Assembly: GCA_902801885.1 (NCBI GenBank)
Contig: CADCJX010000010.1
Span: forward strand, 10,674 to 74,673
DNA from: an uncultured Bacteroidia bacterium
GTDB taxonomy: Bacteria; Bacteroidota; Bacteroidia; Bacteroidales; UBA932
Length of the DNA: 64,000 nucleotides
Direction of reading: 5' to 3'
The translations under genes were made by a program, and so were the position numbers. Positions within the stretch are counted from its first letter, which is position 1. Every line of letters starts with the position of its first letter. Below the pieces are notes generated by a model, which ran no database searches, was not told the DNA's origin, and saw nothing but the letters and a program-made list of their open reading frames with translations. Of this stretch, positions 52,890 through 61,744 are shown one piece after another.

Positions 52890-53234
52890 CTATTTATTAT
52901 CAAACAATTCTTTAGGGTCAAGCCCCAAGAGCTCCATTTTCCTTATCATTACAGGCAGTTCATTCTCGATGAATTCCTTTCTGGAACTCTCCAGGACAAG
53001 GTCTTTGGCCTCCTGCGAGATGAAATAACCGATGCCTCGCTTGTTGTAGATGACCCCTTCCTGCGTCAGCTTTTCATAAGTGCGCATGACTGTATTGGGG
53101 TTCACTCCTATCGAGGCTCCATATTCCCTGACAGAGGGTATCCTGTCTTCGGGTTTGAGCTCTCCTGAAAGGATCCTTTCGCAGATCGAATCGCGGATCT
53201 GCAAGTATATGGCTTTGTTTGGATTGAATTCCAT
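52890..53234 (-). CDS. GntR-family regulator, YtrA type
   Basis: A 114-residue repressor. The N-terminal winged helix-turn-helix is clear: AIYLQIRDSICERILSGELK, PEDRIPSVREYGASIGVNPN, TVMRTYEKLTQEGVIYNKRG, IGYFIS. The short C-terminal tail is the YtrA-type dimerisation arm, too small for a ligand domain. YtrA-type regulators commonly repress adjacent ABC transporter genes, often in response to cell-wall antibiotics. It lies 10 bases after the permease gene and probably controls this operon. Confidence 0.88.
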   Translation of the reverse strand: MEFNPNKAIYLQIRDSICERILSGELKPEDRIPSVREYGASIGVNPNTVMRTYEKLTQEGVIYNKRGIGYFISQEAKDLVLESSRKEFIENELPVMIRKMELLGLDPKELFDNK

Positions 53235-53244
53235 GGCGAGCTGA

Positions 53245-54084
53245 TTAATGTTGGATGTTCTTTACCCTGAACCACGACCAGATGCCGAGGCCAACTACGA
53301 TGACAGCGAGTTCGACATTGCTCCAGAAGTTGGCCCAGAAGTCAATGTTGTCGGCATAATTCAAAGCCCAGGCCTGAATCTTATCACTGAACGACTCAAT
53401 GTCGATGGTGGACACGGCTAATCCGATGATGGCTGATAGGACGAGGGAGATTACAAACAATGTGAGTATGGTCTTAGCGACCTTGTTCTTCTTGAATATC
53501 AAAGCGCCGAGCAGGAACACCGAGACAATCTGAAGGACGCCGTTGGCAAGGAACCAGATTCCCTTGCCGGCAATCTTGAAACTCTTGCCATCTTCATCGT
53601 AGCTGGTCATGTCCAGACTGTTCCAGGAAGAGAAGATTGACGAACCGCAATTCTTGTCAACCAGGCAGACCAGGGCGTCGCTGATCAGGTAGGCACAGAA
53701 GAAGGCAACCGGGATGATCACCAGGCAGATCAGCATCATGGATGAGAATTTCTCCAGCCTTGAGGCAGGAAGTTGGATCCAGGCTGATCCCTTTGCCTTG
53801 TCAGTTATGAATCCGTAGGTCCTTGAAGGGAAAAATATCAGGAAGATTACTGAAACCAAAGAGAACACGCTGACTCTCACGGCAATGCTTGGCCTGGCCA
53901 GGGTATAGTCGGAGAAATCCATCGAAAAGCCATGGCCTACCAGGGCGAAGAACACTATCACGATGTAGGTTATGACCGGTATGAGGGCATAGGTCAGGAG
54001 AAACACCCTCTGTTCCTCCCAGACAGACTTGAGATCATAGGCGAGATACTTGCCGAATCTTTTGAAATTGAAAGTGTTGTTCAT
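53245..54084 (-). CDS. ABC transporter membrane subunit
   Basis: A 279-residue membrane protein with about six helices and the layout of an ABC-2-type exporter permease: a long first helix (FLLTYALIPVITYIVIVFFA), a periplasmic loop and a C-terminal helix (LAVIVVGLGIWSWFRVKNI). The segment SRTYGFITDKAKGSAWIQLP is typical of such permeases in Bacteroidota. It is paired with the ATPase gene 15 bases upstream and the GntR gene 10 bases downstream. The substrate is unknown; antimicrobial peptide or lipid export is common in this class. Confidence 0.8.
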   Translation of the reverse strand: MNNTFNFKRFGKYLAYDLKSVWEEQRVFLLTYALIPVITYIVIVFFALVGHGFSMDFSDYTLARPSIAVRVSVFSLVSVIFLIFFPSRTYGFITDKAKGSAWIQLPASRLEKFSSMMLICLVIIPVAFFCAYLISDALVCLVDKNCGSSIFSSWNSLDMTSYDEDGKSFKIAGKGIWFLANGVLQIVSVFLLGALIFKKNKVAKTILTLFVISLVLSAIIGLAVSTIDIESFSDKIQAWALNYADNIDFWANFWSNVELAVIVVGLGIWSWFRVKNIQH

Positions 54085-54099
54085 GACTGTCCCTCCTTC

Positions 54100-54927
54100 C
54101 TATTTGTTAAACATTCCCTTGATGAGTTCCTTGTGAGCGTGGACTGTGTTGAAAAGGGCCTCTATATTGACTTTACTCTCTTCTCCGCCGGTATTTGGAC
54201 AAACCTGGAGGAAGCCTCCGGGAAGTGCTTCACGGTAAAGGGCGTCTTCCCTTTGGGTAGTTCCGTAGTCGAAATAGAGTTTCTCCGAAATCTCTTCGAT
54301 GGATGCGTTCAGGAGTACATCCTGCTTGTCGAGGATAATCACAGGGTCTATGATGTTCTCAAGGTCACGGACCTGGTGGGTGGAAATCACGATGGTGGAA
54401 TCCTCAGGCGTGTACTTCATGACAGCTGCCCTGAACTGGGCCTTTGAAGGAATGTCCAGTCCGTTCGTGGGCTCATCCATGAACAAGTACCTGCATCCGG
54501 TGGCCAGGCCGAATGAAATGTAGGTCTTCTTCAGCTGACCGGCAGACATCTGGTTCATCTTCTTTGAAGGATCGTTCTCGAATTCCTTCATTATTGTAAG
54601 GAATATCTCATGGTCGTAGAGAGGCCAGAATGCTCCACGTTCCTTTGCAAACACCTCGGCTTTCATAGCGACGGGAGCTACTTCATCCGGAAGATAGTAC
54701 TGCTTTTCCAGCAGGGAAGGGGTTCTGTCGAAAGGATTCTCCCCGTCAGTGCAGATGGAACCGGAATCGGCCTTTTTCAAGCCGCAAAGGAGTGTGAGCA
54801 GGGTGGTCTTTCCTACTCCGTTTTCGCCCAGGAGACCGTAGATACGGCCTTCTTCCAGGCTTGTAGTTATGCTTTTCAGGACGGGAACATTCCCGTAACT
54901 GAATGCGAGGTCTTTGATTTCGATCAT
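54100..54927 (-). CDS. ABC transporter ATP-binding subunit
   Basis: A 275-residue ATPase. Walker A is GLLGENGVGKTTLLTLLCGL near residue 32, the Q-loop is around EKQYYLPDE, the signature region is NQMSAGQLKKTYISFGLATG (MSAGQ in place of LSGGQ), Walker B is RYLFMDEPTNGLD and the switch His is in IVISTHQ. It works with the permease gene downstream. The divergent signature motif is common in the exporter branch that pairs with YtrA-type regulators. The start follows a consensus promoter at 54960-54990. Confidence 0.92.
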   Translation of the reverse strand: MIEIKDLAFSYGNVPVLKSITTSLEEGRIYGLLGENGVGKTTLLTLLCGLKKADSGSICTDGENPFDRTPSLLEKQYYLPDEVAPVAMKAEVFAKERGAFWPLYDHEIFLTIMKEFENDPSKKMNQMSAGQLKKTYISFGLATGCRYLFMDEPTNGLDIPSKAQFRAAVMKYTPEDSTIVISTHQVRDLENIIDPVIILDKQDVLLNASIEEISEKLYFDYGTTQREDALYREALPGGFLQVCPNTGGEESKVNIEALFNTVHAHKELIKGMFNK

Positions 54928-54959
54928 ATATTCGAGTGTATTAGTTTAATAGTACACCG

Positions 54960-54990
54960 CAAATATACAAGTAAAAAACAAATCTCCAAA
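54960..54990 (-). promoter_or_regulatory. Promoter of the ABC-GntR-DUF2807 operon
   Basis: On the minus strand, TTTG (54990-54987) is followed after exactly 19 bases by TATATTTG (54967-54960), a full consensus match, 33 bases before the ATPase gene. A GntR operator might overlap it, but I see no clear inverted repeat. Confidence 0.7.
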
Positions 54991-55001
54991 AAAAAGTTCG
55001 A

Positions 55002-55451
55002 TTATTTCTTGAATTTTTTTCTCCATTCGGAGGGAGTGAGGCCCGTTACGGATTTGAACTGGTGACGGAAATTGGACTTGTCGGTTATTCCAAGAGCCCT
55101 CCCGACCTGGCATGCCGGCATTTCCGGATGGTCCAGAAGCATTCTTTTCGCTTCTTCCATCCTGAGTTCCTTCCTCCAGCAGAGGAATGTCTTTTTCAGT
55201 CTGGTAGAACAGTAGTAGGTCAATTCGTAGGAAGTGAGGTCGAGGTCTTCCAGAATGTCGTCCATGCAATTGTATTTGACAAGATGCTTTCCTTCGGCAA
55301 CCCATCGGGATAGCCTTGCCTGGACGAGCCCTGTTTCCTTTTCGGTCCTGGATCTCAGGGCTGCGTTTCTTTTTCTCCTGATGCGGATCTTCTCGATTTC
55401 CCCGAAGATGAGTGAGAAAAGAGGTTTTTCTTTGTCTTGATTCTTTTTCAT
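55002..55451 (-). CDS. Short AraC-type DNA-binding protein
   Basis: A 149-residue protein. The last 90 residues resemble the AraC/XylS double helix-turn-helix domain (LDLTSYELTYYCSTRLKKTF, ELRMEEAKRMLLDHPEMPAC, QVGRALGITDKSNFRHQFKS, VTGLTPSEWRKKFKK). The N-terminal 60 residues are basic and lack any sugar-binding cupin. It is transcribed ahead of the ABC operon but separated by that operon's own promoter. It may regulate it, or lysA in the opposite direction; there is no direct evidence for a target. Confidence 0.75.
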   Translation of the reverse strand: MKKNQDKEKPLFSLIFGEIEKIRIRRKRNAALRSRTEKETGLVQARLSRWVAEGKHLVKYNCMDDILEDLDLTSYELTYYCSTRLKKTFLCWRKELRMEEAKRMLLDHPEMPACQVGRALGITDKSNFRHQFKSVTGLTPSEWRKKFKK

Positions 55452-55509
55452 AGCATTATATTTAGGTGTGGCCTGACTTACAAGTTCCTCGAAATTAGAA
55501 AAAATACCT

Positions 55510-55517
55510 TACATTTG
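55510..55517 (+). promoter_or_regulatory. -7 box of lysA
   Basis: TACATTTG matches TAnnTTTG and lies 23 bases before the lysA ATG at 55541. The -33 region has no clear TTTG. An in-frame TTG at 55523 would fall at or before the transcription start. Confidence 0.5.
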
Positions 55518-55540
55518 CAAAGTTGTATATATTTACGGAA

Positions 55541-56755
55541 ATGTTAAGAATTGAAGACTACGCATCTTTCAGGAGAGTAGCGACTCCTTTCTATTATTAC
55601 GACATTGATCTTTTCCAGCGTACTGCTGACAAGGTCGCAAAGCTTTCCAAGGATTACGGTATACATGTCCATTATTCGCTCAAGGCCAATTCAGACATGC
55701 GCCTGAATGATATCCTGAGTTCAAGGGGTATCGGAGCTGACTGCGTGAGCGGTGACGAAATCGATTTCGCGGTGAGCTGCGGCTATGATCCCAAGAAGAT
55801 ATTCTTTGCTGGTGTGGCCAAGTCAGACAAGGAGATCTGCCAGGCTTTCCAGGTGGGTATAGGAGCTTTCGTCGTAGAGTCCCTTGAAGAAATCGAAATA
55901 GTCAGCGACATCGCCAGAAGGCTCGGCCGCAAGGCCCCTATGAGCCTGAGGATCAACCCCAACATCGATCCGCACACTCACCACTATATCACCACAGGTC
56001 TTTATGAAGACAAGTTCGGAATCTCAGACCGCAGTTTCGATGAAGCAGTGGCAATGGTGAAGGACAATCCCTACATAGATTTCTTCGGCCTACAGTTCCA
56101 CATCGGCTCCCAGATCATGGAGGTTGCCGACGTCATCAAGCTCGAATGTGAGAAGGTCAACGACATCGTCAGGCTTTTCGAGGAGACTGGCTTGGTGGTC
56201 AAGAACATAGATCTTGGAGGTGGCCTGGGAATAGATTATGATGACCCTGATGGCAATCCGATTCCTGATTTCGAGCTTTGGTTCAAGACCATCGCTGACA
56301 ATCTGGAATGCAGGCCTGACCAGGAGGTCCACATCGAGCCCGGCCGCTCCCTGGTGGCACAGTCTGGCTCCCTGATTACTGAAGTGCTTTATGTAAAGAA
56401 GGGGGAGAACAAACGTTTCCTCATGGTTGATGCCGGAATGAATGACCTTATCCGTCCTGCCCTTTACGGCGCCTACCACAAGATCGAGAATGTGACCGCC
56501 CATTATGAGGACAATGACACCCGCCAGATCCGTGTCTATGACGTAGTCGGACCGGTGTGCGAATCTTCAGACTGTTTCGGCAAGGAACGTTCCCTGGCCA
56601 AGAGCTGGAGAGGGGACAGGATAGCTATCCGCAGTGCAGGAGCTTACGGCCAGGTCATGGCATCACGCTACAACATGCGTCCTTTCGCCCCGTCAGTCTA
56701 TTCAGACAGGATCGCAGAAGCTCCCAAAAGGAAGGATTATTTCGCAGGGGAATAA
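55541..56755 (+). CDS. lysA: Diaminopimelate decarboxylase
   Basis: A 404-residue PLP enzyme that makes L-lysine from meso-diaminopimelate, the last step of lysine biosynthesis. The PLP Lys is Lys48 in HVHYSLKANSD. Other conserved segments are the FFAGVAKSDKEI region, LGGGLGIDYDDP, HIEPGRSLVAQSGSLI, the active-site DVVGPVCESSDCFGK with the partner-subunit Cys, and GAYGQVMASRYNMRP at the end. Start MLRIEDYASF at 55541 follows a -7 box. It converges with ffh. Confidence 0.93.
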   Translation: MLRIEDYASFRRVATPFYYYDIDLFQRTADKVAKLSKDYGIHVHYSLKANSDMRLNDILSSRGIGADCVSGDEIDFAVSCGYDPKKIFFAGVAKSDKEICQAFQVGIGAFVVESLEEIEIVSDIARRLGRKAPMSLRINPNIDPHTHHYITTGLYEDKFGISDRSFDEAVAMVKDNPYIDFFGLQFHIGSQIMEVADVIKLECEKVNDIVRLFEETGLVVKNIDLGGGLGIDYDDPDGNPIPDFELWFKTIADNLECRPDQEVHIEPGRSLVAQSGSLITEVLYVKKGENKRFLMVDAGMNDLIRPALYGAYHKIENVTAHYEDNDTRQIRVYDVVGPVCESSDCFGKERSLAKSWRGDRIAIRSAGAYGQVMASRYNMRPFAPSVYSDRIAEAPKRKDYFAGE

Positions 56756-56765
56756 GAAATAAGAT

Positions 56766-58091
56766 TTATCTCCTGAAAGAGCGCATGCGCTGTGCCAGGT
56801 TGCCAGTAAGTGCGCTCTTCATCATCTTACGGGTAGTCTCGAACTGCTTCAGCAGTTTGTTCACCTCGGCGACATTGGTCCCGCTGCCGTCCGCTATCCT
56901 CTTGCGGCGGCTTCCGTTGATTATCTCAGGATTGTCCCTCTCCTCTGGAGTCATGGACATGATGATCGCTTCAATACCCTTGAAGGCGGCGTCATTGTCT
57001 ATGTCAATGTCCTTCATCATCTTTCCGACTCCAGGTATCATTCCGGCCAGGTCCTTGATGTTTCCCATCTTCTTGACCTGCTGGATCTGGTTGTAGAAAT
57101 CCATCAGGCCGAACTTGTCCTTGGCCAGTTTCTTCCTGGTCTCACGTGCCTGTTTCTCGTCGAACTGTTCCTGGGCCTTCTCGACGAGGGAAACAACGTC
57201 TCCCATGCCGAGGATCCTGTCGGCGATACGTTCTGGGTGGAAGATGTCGAGGGCCTCCATCTTCTCGCCGGACGAGATGAACTTGATGGGCTTTCCGGTG
57301 ACGTACTTGATGGAAAGGGCAGCACCACCTCTAGTGTCGCCATCCATCTTGGTGAGCACAACTCCGTCGAAGTCAAGCCTCTCGTTGAAGACCTTGGCAG
57401 TCTCTACTGCATCCTGTCCGGTCATTGCATCCACGACGAACAGGGACTCGGTAGGCTGAACGGCCTTGTGGAGCGCGGAGATCTCGTCCATCAGTTCCTG
57501 GTCGACAGCGAGACGTCCGGCAGTGTCTATGATTACTACGGAATAACCGTCGGCCTTCGCCTTTGCGATGGCATTCCTTGCGATACGTATCGGATCCTTG
57601 ACCCCGTCTTCAGTGTAGACTTCAACACCCACCTGTTCTCCCAGGACCTTCAATTGCTCGATGGCAGCAGGACGGAAGGTGTCGCATGCGGCAAAGAGGA
57701 CCTTCATGCCGCGCTTGCTCTTGATGTATGAGGCAAGCTTTGCCGAGAATGTGGTCTTACCTGAACCGTTCAGACCAGCCACCAGGACGATCCCAGGATT
57801 GCCCTTGATGTTGATGTCCATCGACTGGCTGCCCATGAATTCGGCGAGTTCGTCGTGGACTATCTTGACCATCATCTGCTGCGGCTTGACAGCAGTCAGG
57901 ACATTCTGGCCCATGGCTTTGACCTTGACCCTGTCGCAGAATTCCTTTGCGACCTTGTAACTGACGTCGGCGTCAAGCAGGGCCCTGCGTATGTCTTTCA
58001 ACGTCTCGGCGACGTTGATTTCGGTTATCCTTCCTTCGCCTTTCAGAATCTTGAAGGATCTTTCAAGTCTTTCCTGTAAGTTCTCGAACAT
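56766..58091 (-). CDS. ffh: Signal recognition particle protein Ffh
   Basis: A 441-residue SRP GTPase that delivers membrane proteins to FtsY and SecYEG. The N-domain begins MFENLQERLERSFKILKGEG; the G-domain motifs are GLNGSGKTTFSAKLA (G1), DTFRPAA (G2), DTAGRL (G3) and TKMDGDTRGGAALS (G4/G5); the Met-rich M-domain (FYNQIQQVKKMGNIKDLAGM, MTPEERDNPEIINGSRRKRI) binds SRP RNA and signal sequences. Start at 58091 gives the family length; an ATG at 58154 would overlap the GSCFA gene. Confidence 0.96.
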   Translation of the reverse strand: MFENLQERLERSFKILKGEGRITEINVAETLKDIRRALLDADVSYKVAKEFCDRVKVKAMGQNVLTAVKPQQMMVKIVHDELAEFMGSQSMDINIKGNPGIVLVAGLNGSGKTTFSAKLASYIKSKRGMKVLFAACDTFRPAAIEQLKVLGEQVGVEVYTEDGVKDPIRIARNAIAKAKADGYSVVIIDTAGRLAVDQELMDEISALHKAVQPTESLFVVDAMTGQDAVETAKVFNERLDFDGVVLTKMDGDTRGGAALSIKYVTGKPIKFISSGEKMEALDIFHPERIADRILGMGDVVSLVEKAQEQFDEKQARETRKKLAKDKFGLMDFYNQIQQVKKMGNIKDLAGMIPGVGKMMKDIDIDNDAAFKGIEAIIMSMTPEERDNPEIINGSRRKRIADGSGTNVAEVNKLLKQFETTRKMMKSALTGNLAQRMRSFRR

Positions 58092-58121
58092 TTCCGATAC
58101 TCTCGTTTTGATAAGAAAGTG

Positions 58122-58129
58122 CAAATATA
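58122..58129 (-). promoter_or_regulatory. -7 box of ffh
   Basis: On the minus strand this reads TATATTTG, an exact TAnnTTTG match, 31 bases before the ffh start. The -33 position falls in the last codons of the GSCFA gene and has no clear TTTG. Confidence 0.5.
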
Positions 58130-58150
58130 CAAAATGTCCCCGAAACCTTA

Positions 58151-59026
58151 TCAAAGGACATTGTTGGGACGGTGCTGGCTGTGGACCAGTTCTTTCCTGC
58201 GTTCCTCCAGGACGGGCAGTTCATTCTCCGAGAATGCCCATTCCTCAAAACGGTCCCAGATGTAACCGGCAGTCTGGTCCGAAGGGTGAACCATGTCCGG
58301 AGCGTAAAACCGGTAGTCCCTGAGTTCGTCCAGGACGATCTCATAGGCAGGGAAATAGTCGGCCCTGTCCGGGAATATGCTGCAGATTTCTTCGACCGCC
58401 AGCAGCAAAGTGCTTTTGCTGATCTGGTTGCCATGCGCCCCGTCAGCCATGTGGCGGATAGGGGAGACTGTGAATATGAATTCTTTGTCCGGATGCTTTT
58501 CAACCATGTTTCGGAGTAGAAGGGAGGTCTCCCTGACACCTATGCGCTTGCGTTCGAATTCCTTCCCGTCGATCTTGAGACAGTTGGAGACAACTTCCCC
58601 GGTACGCTTATATTCGAAACACCAGGCGGTGCCGAGGGTGATTATAACCTTATTCGTGGAAGCCCATGCTGCACCAGCCTCCAGGAGACGCGAATTGGCA
58701 TTGTCCAGGAATTCCCCTTCGGTTTTCCTTGCAAATGACGTGTGGTGATTGAAAGAACAGAAAAGATCCGATCCGGCTCCCATCCTGACGCATTCTTCTT
58801 TCCTGAAGGGGACCCCGCTTTCCATCCTTGCGACCGAATTGCAGATGGAGACAGGATTGTAGAGAGTGCCGAAGGGATTGATGCAGACCTTCAGGCCAAG
58901 GCCTTCCATCTTTGCACCTACGCTGTCTGCGAAGCAACTTCCGAGAATCATGATCCTGTCGGCAACGGACAGTCCGACCCGGTTGTGTCCGACCGCTACA
59001 GGGGTTTGAAGTTTCAGTTGTCTCAT
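58151..59026 (-). CDS. GSCFA-domain protein
   Basis: A 291-residue protein of the GSCFA family, named after the motif seen here as MILGSCFADSVGAKMEGLGL near residue 26. The family is related to SGNH hydrolases: the Ser of GSCFA is the putative nucleophile, and the SPIRHMADGAHGN and APDMVHPSDQTAGYIWDRFE segments provide Asp and His. Esterase activity is likely by homology but the substrate is unknown. There is no signal peptide. It is divergent from the nucleotidase gene and upstream of ffh. Confidence 0.85.
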   Translation of the reverse strand: MRQLKLQTPVAVGHNRVGLSVADRIMILGSCFADSVGAKMEGLGLKVCINPFGTLYNPVSICNSVARMESGVPFRKEECVRMGAGSDLFCSFNHHTSFARKTEGEFLDNANSRLLEAGAAWASTNKVIITLGTAWCFEYKRTGEVVSNCLKIDGKEFERKRIGVRETSLLLRNMVEKHPDKEFIFTVSPIRHMADGAHGNQISKSTLLLAVEEICSIFPDRADYFPAYEIVLDELRDYRFYAPDMVHPSDQTAGYIWDRFEEWAFSENELPVLEERRKELVHSQHRPNNVL

Positions 59027-59049
59027 GCCGCTAAATTACGAAAAAATAG

Positions 59050-59057
59050 TATTTTTG
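59050..59057 (+). promoter_or_regulatory. -7 box of the 5'-nucleotidase gene
   Basis: TATTTTTG matches TAnnTTTG, only 5 bases before the ATG at 59063, so the message would have almost no 5' untranslated region if this box is used. Confidence 0.4.
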
Positions 59058-59062
59058 TCGTT

Positions 59063-60811
59063 ATGAAATCAAGACATCTAACTTCCATCATTGCAGCAGT
59101 CCTAATCGCGGTCTCCTGTTCGGGACCCAAAGACGGCAACTATTCGTTTACGATCCTCACAACCAATGACGTTCATGGAACCTTCTTCGATTCTACCTAT
59201 GTGGGCAACAACATTAAGAAGTCCCTTTATGCCGTCAAATGGACCGTCGACAGTGTCCGTAACGCAGCCGGAGAGGAGAATGTGATCCTCATCGATGCCG
59301 GAGACATCCTCCAGGGAGACAATGCTGCATATTACTATAATTATGTGGACACCGTAACCCCGCATGTCTATCCCCGCATGGCAGAATACATGGGTTACGA
59401 TGCCGTTGTCCTTGGCAACCATGACATCGAGACCGGTCACGCGGTCTATGACAGGATCGACCGTGACATGAAGGCCCTGAAGATTCCCTTCCTGGCCGGC
59501 AATGCCATCCGCAATGATAATGGGAAGGCATATTTCCAGACTTATACTATCCTAAGGAGGAACGGTCTCAAGATCGCTGTCCTCGGTTATGACAATGCCA
59601 ACATCGCCGGTTGGCTGTCTGAGCGCCTGTGGTCCGGGATGAAATTCGAGAACCTGATTCCACTGGTGCAACAGGATGTCGACAAGGTAATCGCAAAGGA
59701 AAAGCCGCATGTGGTGATCGTGGCCGTCCATTCAGCCACCGGCAGCGGTGACGGATCCCAGCTTGAGAGTCAGGGGCTTGACCTCATGCAGACCCTTCAT
59801 GGAGTGGACTTCCTGATCTGCTCCCATGACCATCGTCCTACGGTAATCCAGAGTGACACTCTTTGCCTTATCAATTCCGGAAGCCACTGCCGCTATGTAG
59901 GAGAGGGCAAACTCGACCTGCAGGTCTCCAAGCACAAAGTCGCATCCAAGAAGCTTTCCGCCAGGCTGATCCAGGTCGACCGTTACAACATCGACAAGGA
60001 GATGGCTGAGAAGTTCCATGATGATTATCTTGCTGTCAAGGCATTCACTACCACGGAGGTCGGAGAACTCAAGGTAGACCTTGCCACAAGGGATGCCTAC
60101 CGCGGCCAGTGCGACTACCTGAATCTGGTTCATACCCTTTCCATAACCTGCGCTCCGGCCCAGCTCTCATTTGCAGCCCCTCTTACCTACAATGGTTACG
60201 TCAAGGCCGGCAAGCTGATCTATAATGACCTATTCACCATCTATCCTTTCGAGAACCAGCTCTATGTCATCAAGATGACAGGAAAGGAGATCAAGGATTA
60301 CCTTGAGGCATCTTACGACAACTGGATCAACACGGTGTCTTCTCCCTCGGACCATGTTCTCAAGATCGTGGACAGGGATGATCCAAGGACAGGCCAGAAA
60401 TCATGGTCTTTTGTCGGACGTTCCTACAATTTCGATTCAGCTGCAGGCCTGTTCTACACAGTGGATGTCACGAAACCTAAGGGAGAACGGATCAATGTAG
60501 AATCCCTTGTTGGAGGGGAACCCCTGGATCCCGGAAAGACTTACAATGTCGCAGTGACCTCTTACCGCGCAAGCGGTGGCGGCGGTCTGATGGAAGCCGC
60601 AGGAATCGACACGGGCAGGATCGAGGAGAGGATAGTCGAAACCTATCCCGAAATCCGGGACATCCTCTACAACTATCTGAAGGAAAACGGTTCGATCGAT
60701 CCGGCAGTGGTTGGAGACCCTCAGCGTATCGGCAGCTGGAAGTTCGTCCCTGAGAAGGTCGCAGGTCCTGCCATGGACAGGGACATGGCCCTTCTCTTCG
60801 GAAGAAGGTAG
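59063..60811 (+). CDS. 5'-nucleotidase / UshA-like phosphoesterase lipoprotein
   Basis: A 582-residue lipoprotein (signal to Cys19 in IAVSCSGP). The N-terminal domain is a calcineurin-type phosphoesterase with TNDVHGTFF, LIDAGDILQG, LGNHDIETGH, AVHSATG and CSHDHRP; the C-terminal domain is the 5'-nucleotidase substrate domain (YNDLFTIYPFENQLYVIKMT, VAVTSYRASGGGG). Relatives hydrolyse nucleoside monophosphates, 2',3'-cyclic nucleotides or UDP-sugars in the periplasm. Start 59063 gives a good lipobox; an upstream in-frame ATG at 58742 overlaps the divergent gene. It shares its final bases with the next gene (TAG/CTA). Confidence 0.92.
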   Translation: MKSRHLTSIIAAVLIAVSCSGPKDGNYSFTILTTNDVHGTFFDSTYVGNNIKKSLYAVKWTVDSVRNAAGEENVILIDAGDILQGDNAAYYYNYVDTVTPHVYPRMAEYMGYDAVVLGNHDIETGHAVYDRIDRDMKALKIPFLAGNAIRNDNGKAYFQTYTILRRNGLKIAVLGYDNANIAGWLSERLWSGMKFENLIPLVQQDVDKVIAKEKPHVVIVAVHSATGSGDGSQLESQGLDLMQTLHGVDFLICSHDHRPTVIQSDTLCLINSGSHCRYVGEGKLDLQVSKHKVASKKLSARLIQVDRYNIDKEMAEKFHDDYLAVKAFTTTEVGELKVDLATRDAYRGQCDYLNLVHTLSITCAPAQLSFAAPLTYNGYVKAGKLIYNDLFTIYPFENQLYVIKMTGKEIKDYLEASYDNWINTVSSPSDHVLKIVDRDDPRTGQKSWSFVGRSYNFDSAAGLFYTVDVTKPKGERINVESLVGGEPLDPGKTYNVAVTSYRASGGGGLMEAAGIDTGRIEERIVETYPEIRDILYNYLKENGSIDPAVVGDPQRIGSWKFVPEKVAGPAMDRDMALLFGRR

Positions 60812-61708
60812 CTAAGCCTTGACTCCCTGGGTCATCTTCCGGTACTCGGCCGGTGTCTGGCCTGTCATGTGCCGGAAAGCCGTGAAGAAATAGTCATGAT
60901 TGTTGTAGCCTACGTGGTAGGCTACTTCTTTTATGCTCAGTGATGTGTTGGTGAGCAGTTCCTTTGCCTTGCTCATCCTGACTTCATTTATGAAGCGGGC
61001 AGGGGAGAAGCCTGTATATTCCTTGAAGGTCTTCCTGAAAGATGAGTAGCTCAGGCACAGTCTCGAGGCTATCTCTTCAGGTGAGATGATCATGTGGTTG
61101 TCATAGATCATCACCTTCGCCTGCCCGATCTTGTTGGCGGTGTCCGATTCCTTGAACTGTGAGTTCCTGTCGTAGAAGTATGCCAGGCTGAGGAGCCTGC
61201 CGACTATCCCTGCCAGCATCTGCTGGAAACCCGATTCCTGAGCCGATGCAATGGCTATCGCTTCGTTGTAGAGGTTGACAATGTTCTCATGGATGTTGAC
61301 CTTGAAGACCGGGTTCTCCTTTGAAAAGAACTTCTGCTCTACTAGATTGTCCATGAAATGACCGTTGAAACCTATCCAGTACTCCTTCCATCCGGTATTG
61401 CGATCGGGATGATAGGAATGCCATTCCCCAGGGAACAGAAGGAACATCATGCCGCTCTCAATGCTGACGGCCTTGTGCCTTCCGAGGGACTCGCAGCTGA
61501 AGCGTCCCCTGCCTTCCGTTATGTACAGAAGCTGGTATTCCTTGAGGATCCTTCCGCTTTCGGCGGTAAAGATGTACCTTGAAGGATGGTTCCTTGGCGG
61601 ATAGTCCATTCCCGGGGCTATTTCCTGGAAGCCCGCGGAATTGACGGCAGTGCCCCATTTCAAATCGACTGGGTTTACCGCCAAATATTTGAGATGAACG
61701 GAATCCAT
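60812..61708 (-). CDS. AraC-family regulator, probable rhamnose activator
   Basis: A 298-residue regulator. The N-terminal cupin-like sugar-binding domain (about 1-165, with LLYITEGRGRFSCES, MMFLLFPGEWHSYHPDRNTG and EYWIGFNGHFMDNL) is followed by the AraC helix-turn-helix pair (IGQAKVMIYDNHMIISPEEI, SRLCLSYSSFRKTFKEYTGF, SPARFINEVRMSKAKELL, YHVGYNNHDYFFTAFRHMTG). It is divergent from rhaB, and in Bacteroides thetaiotaomicron an AraC-type protein, RhaR, activates the rhamnose genes, so control of rhaB-rhaA is likely but not proven. A TATATTTG -7 box is on its strand at 61744-61737. Confidence 0.85.
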   Translation of the reverse strand: MDSVHLKYLAVNPVDLKWGTAVNSAGFQEIAPGMDYPPRNHPSRYIFTAESGRILKEYQLLYITEGRGRFSCESLGRHKAVSIESGMMFLLFPGEWHSYHPDRNTGWKEYWIGFNGHFMDNLVEQKFFSKENPVFKVNIHENIVNLYNEAIAIASAQESGFQQMLAGIVGRLLSLAYFYDRNSQFKESDTANKIGQAKVMIYDNHMIISPEEIASRLCLSYSSFRKTFKEYTGFSPARFINEVRMSKAKELLTNTSLSIKEVAYHVGYNNHDYFFTAFRHMTGQTPAEYRKMTQGVKA

Positions 61709-61736
61709 GGAACGTTAATTTGCTTAGTTTCTCGGG

Positions 61737-61744
61737 CAAATATA
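61737..61744 (-). promoter_or_regulatory. -7 box of the AraC-family regulator gene
   Basis: On the minus strand this reads TATATTTG, 28 bases before the regulator start. The shared interval 61709-61844 with rhaB should also hold activator sites, which I cannot define. Confidence 0.45.

Noticed and set aside
58742..59062. A 107-residue N-terminal extension of the 5'-nucleotidase
   Set aside because: It lies antisense to the GSCFA gene, and the start at 59063 gives a proper lipoprotein signal peptide.
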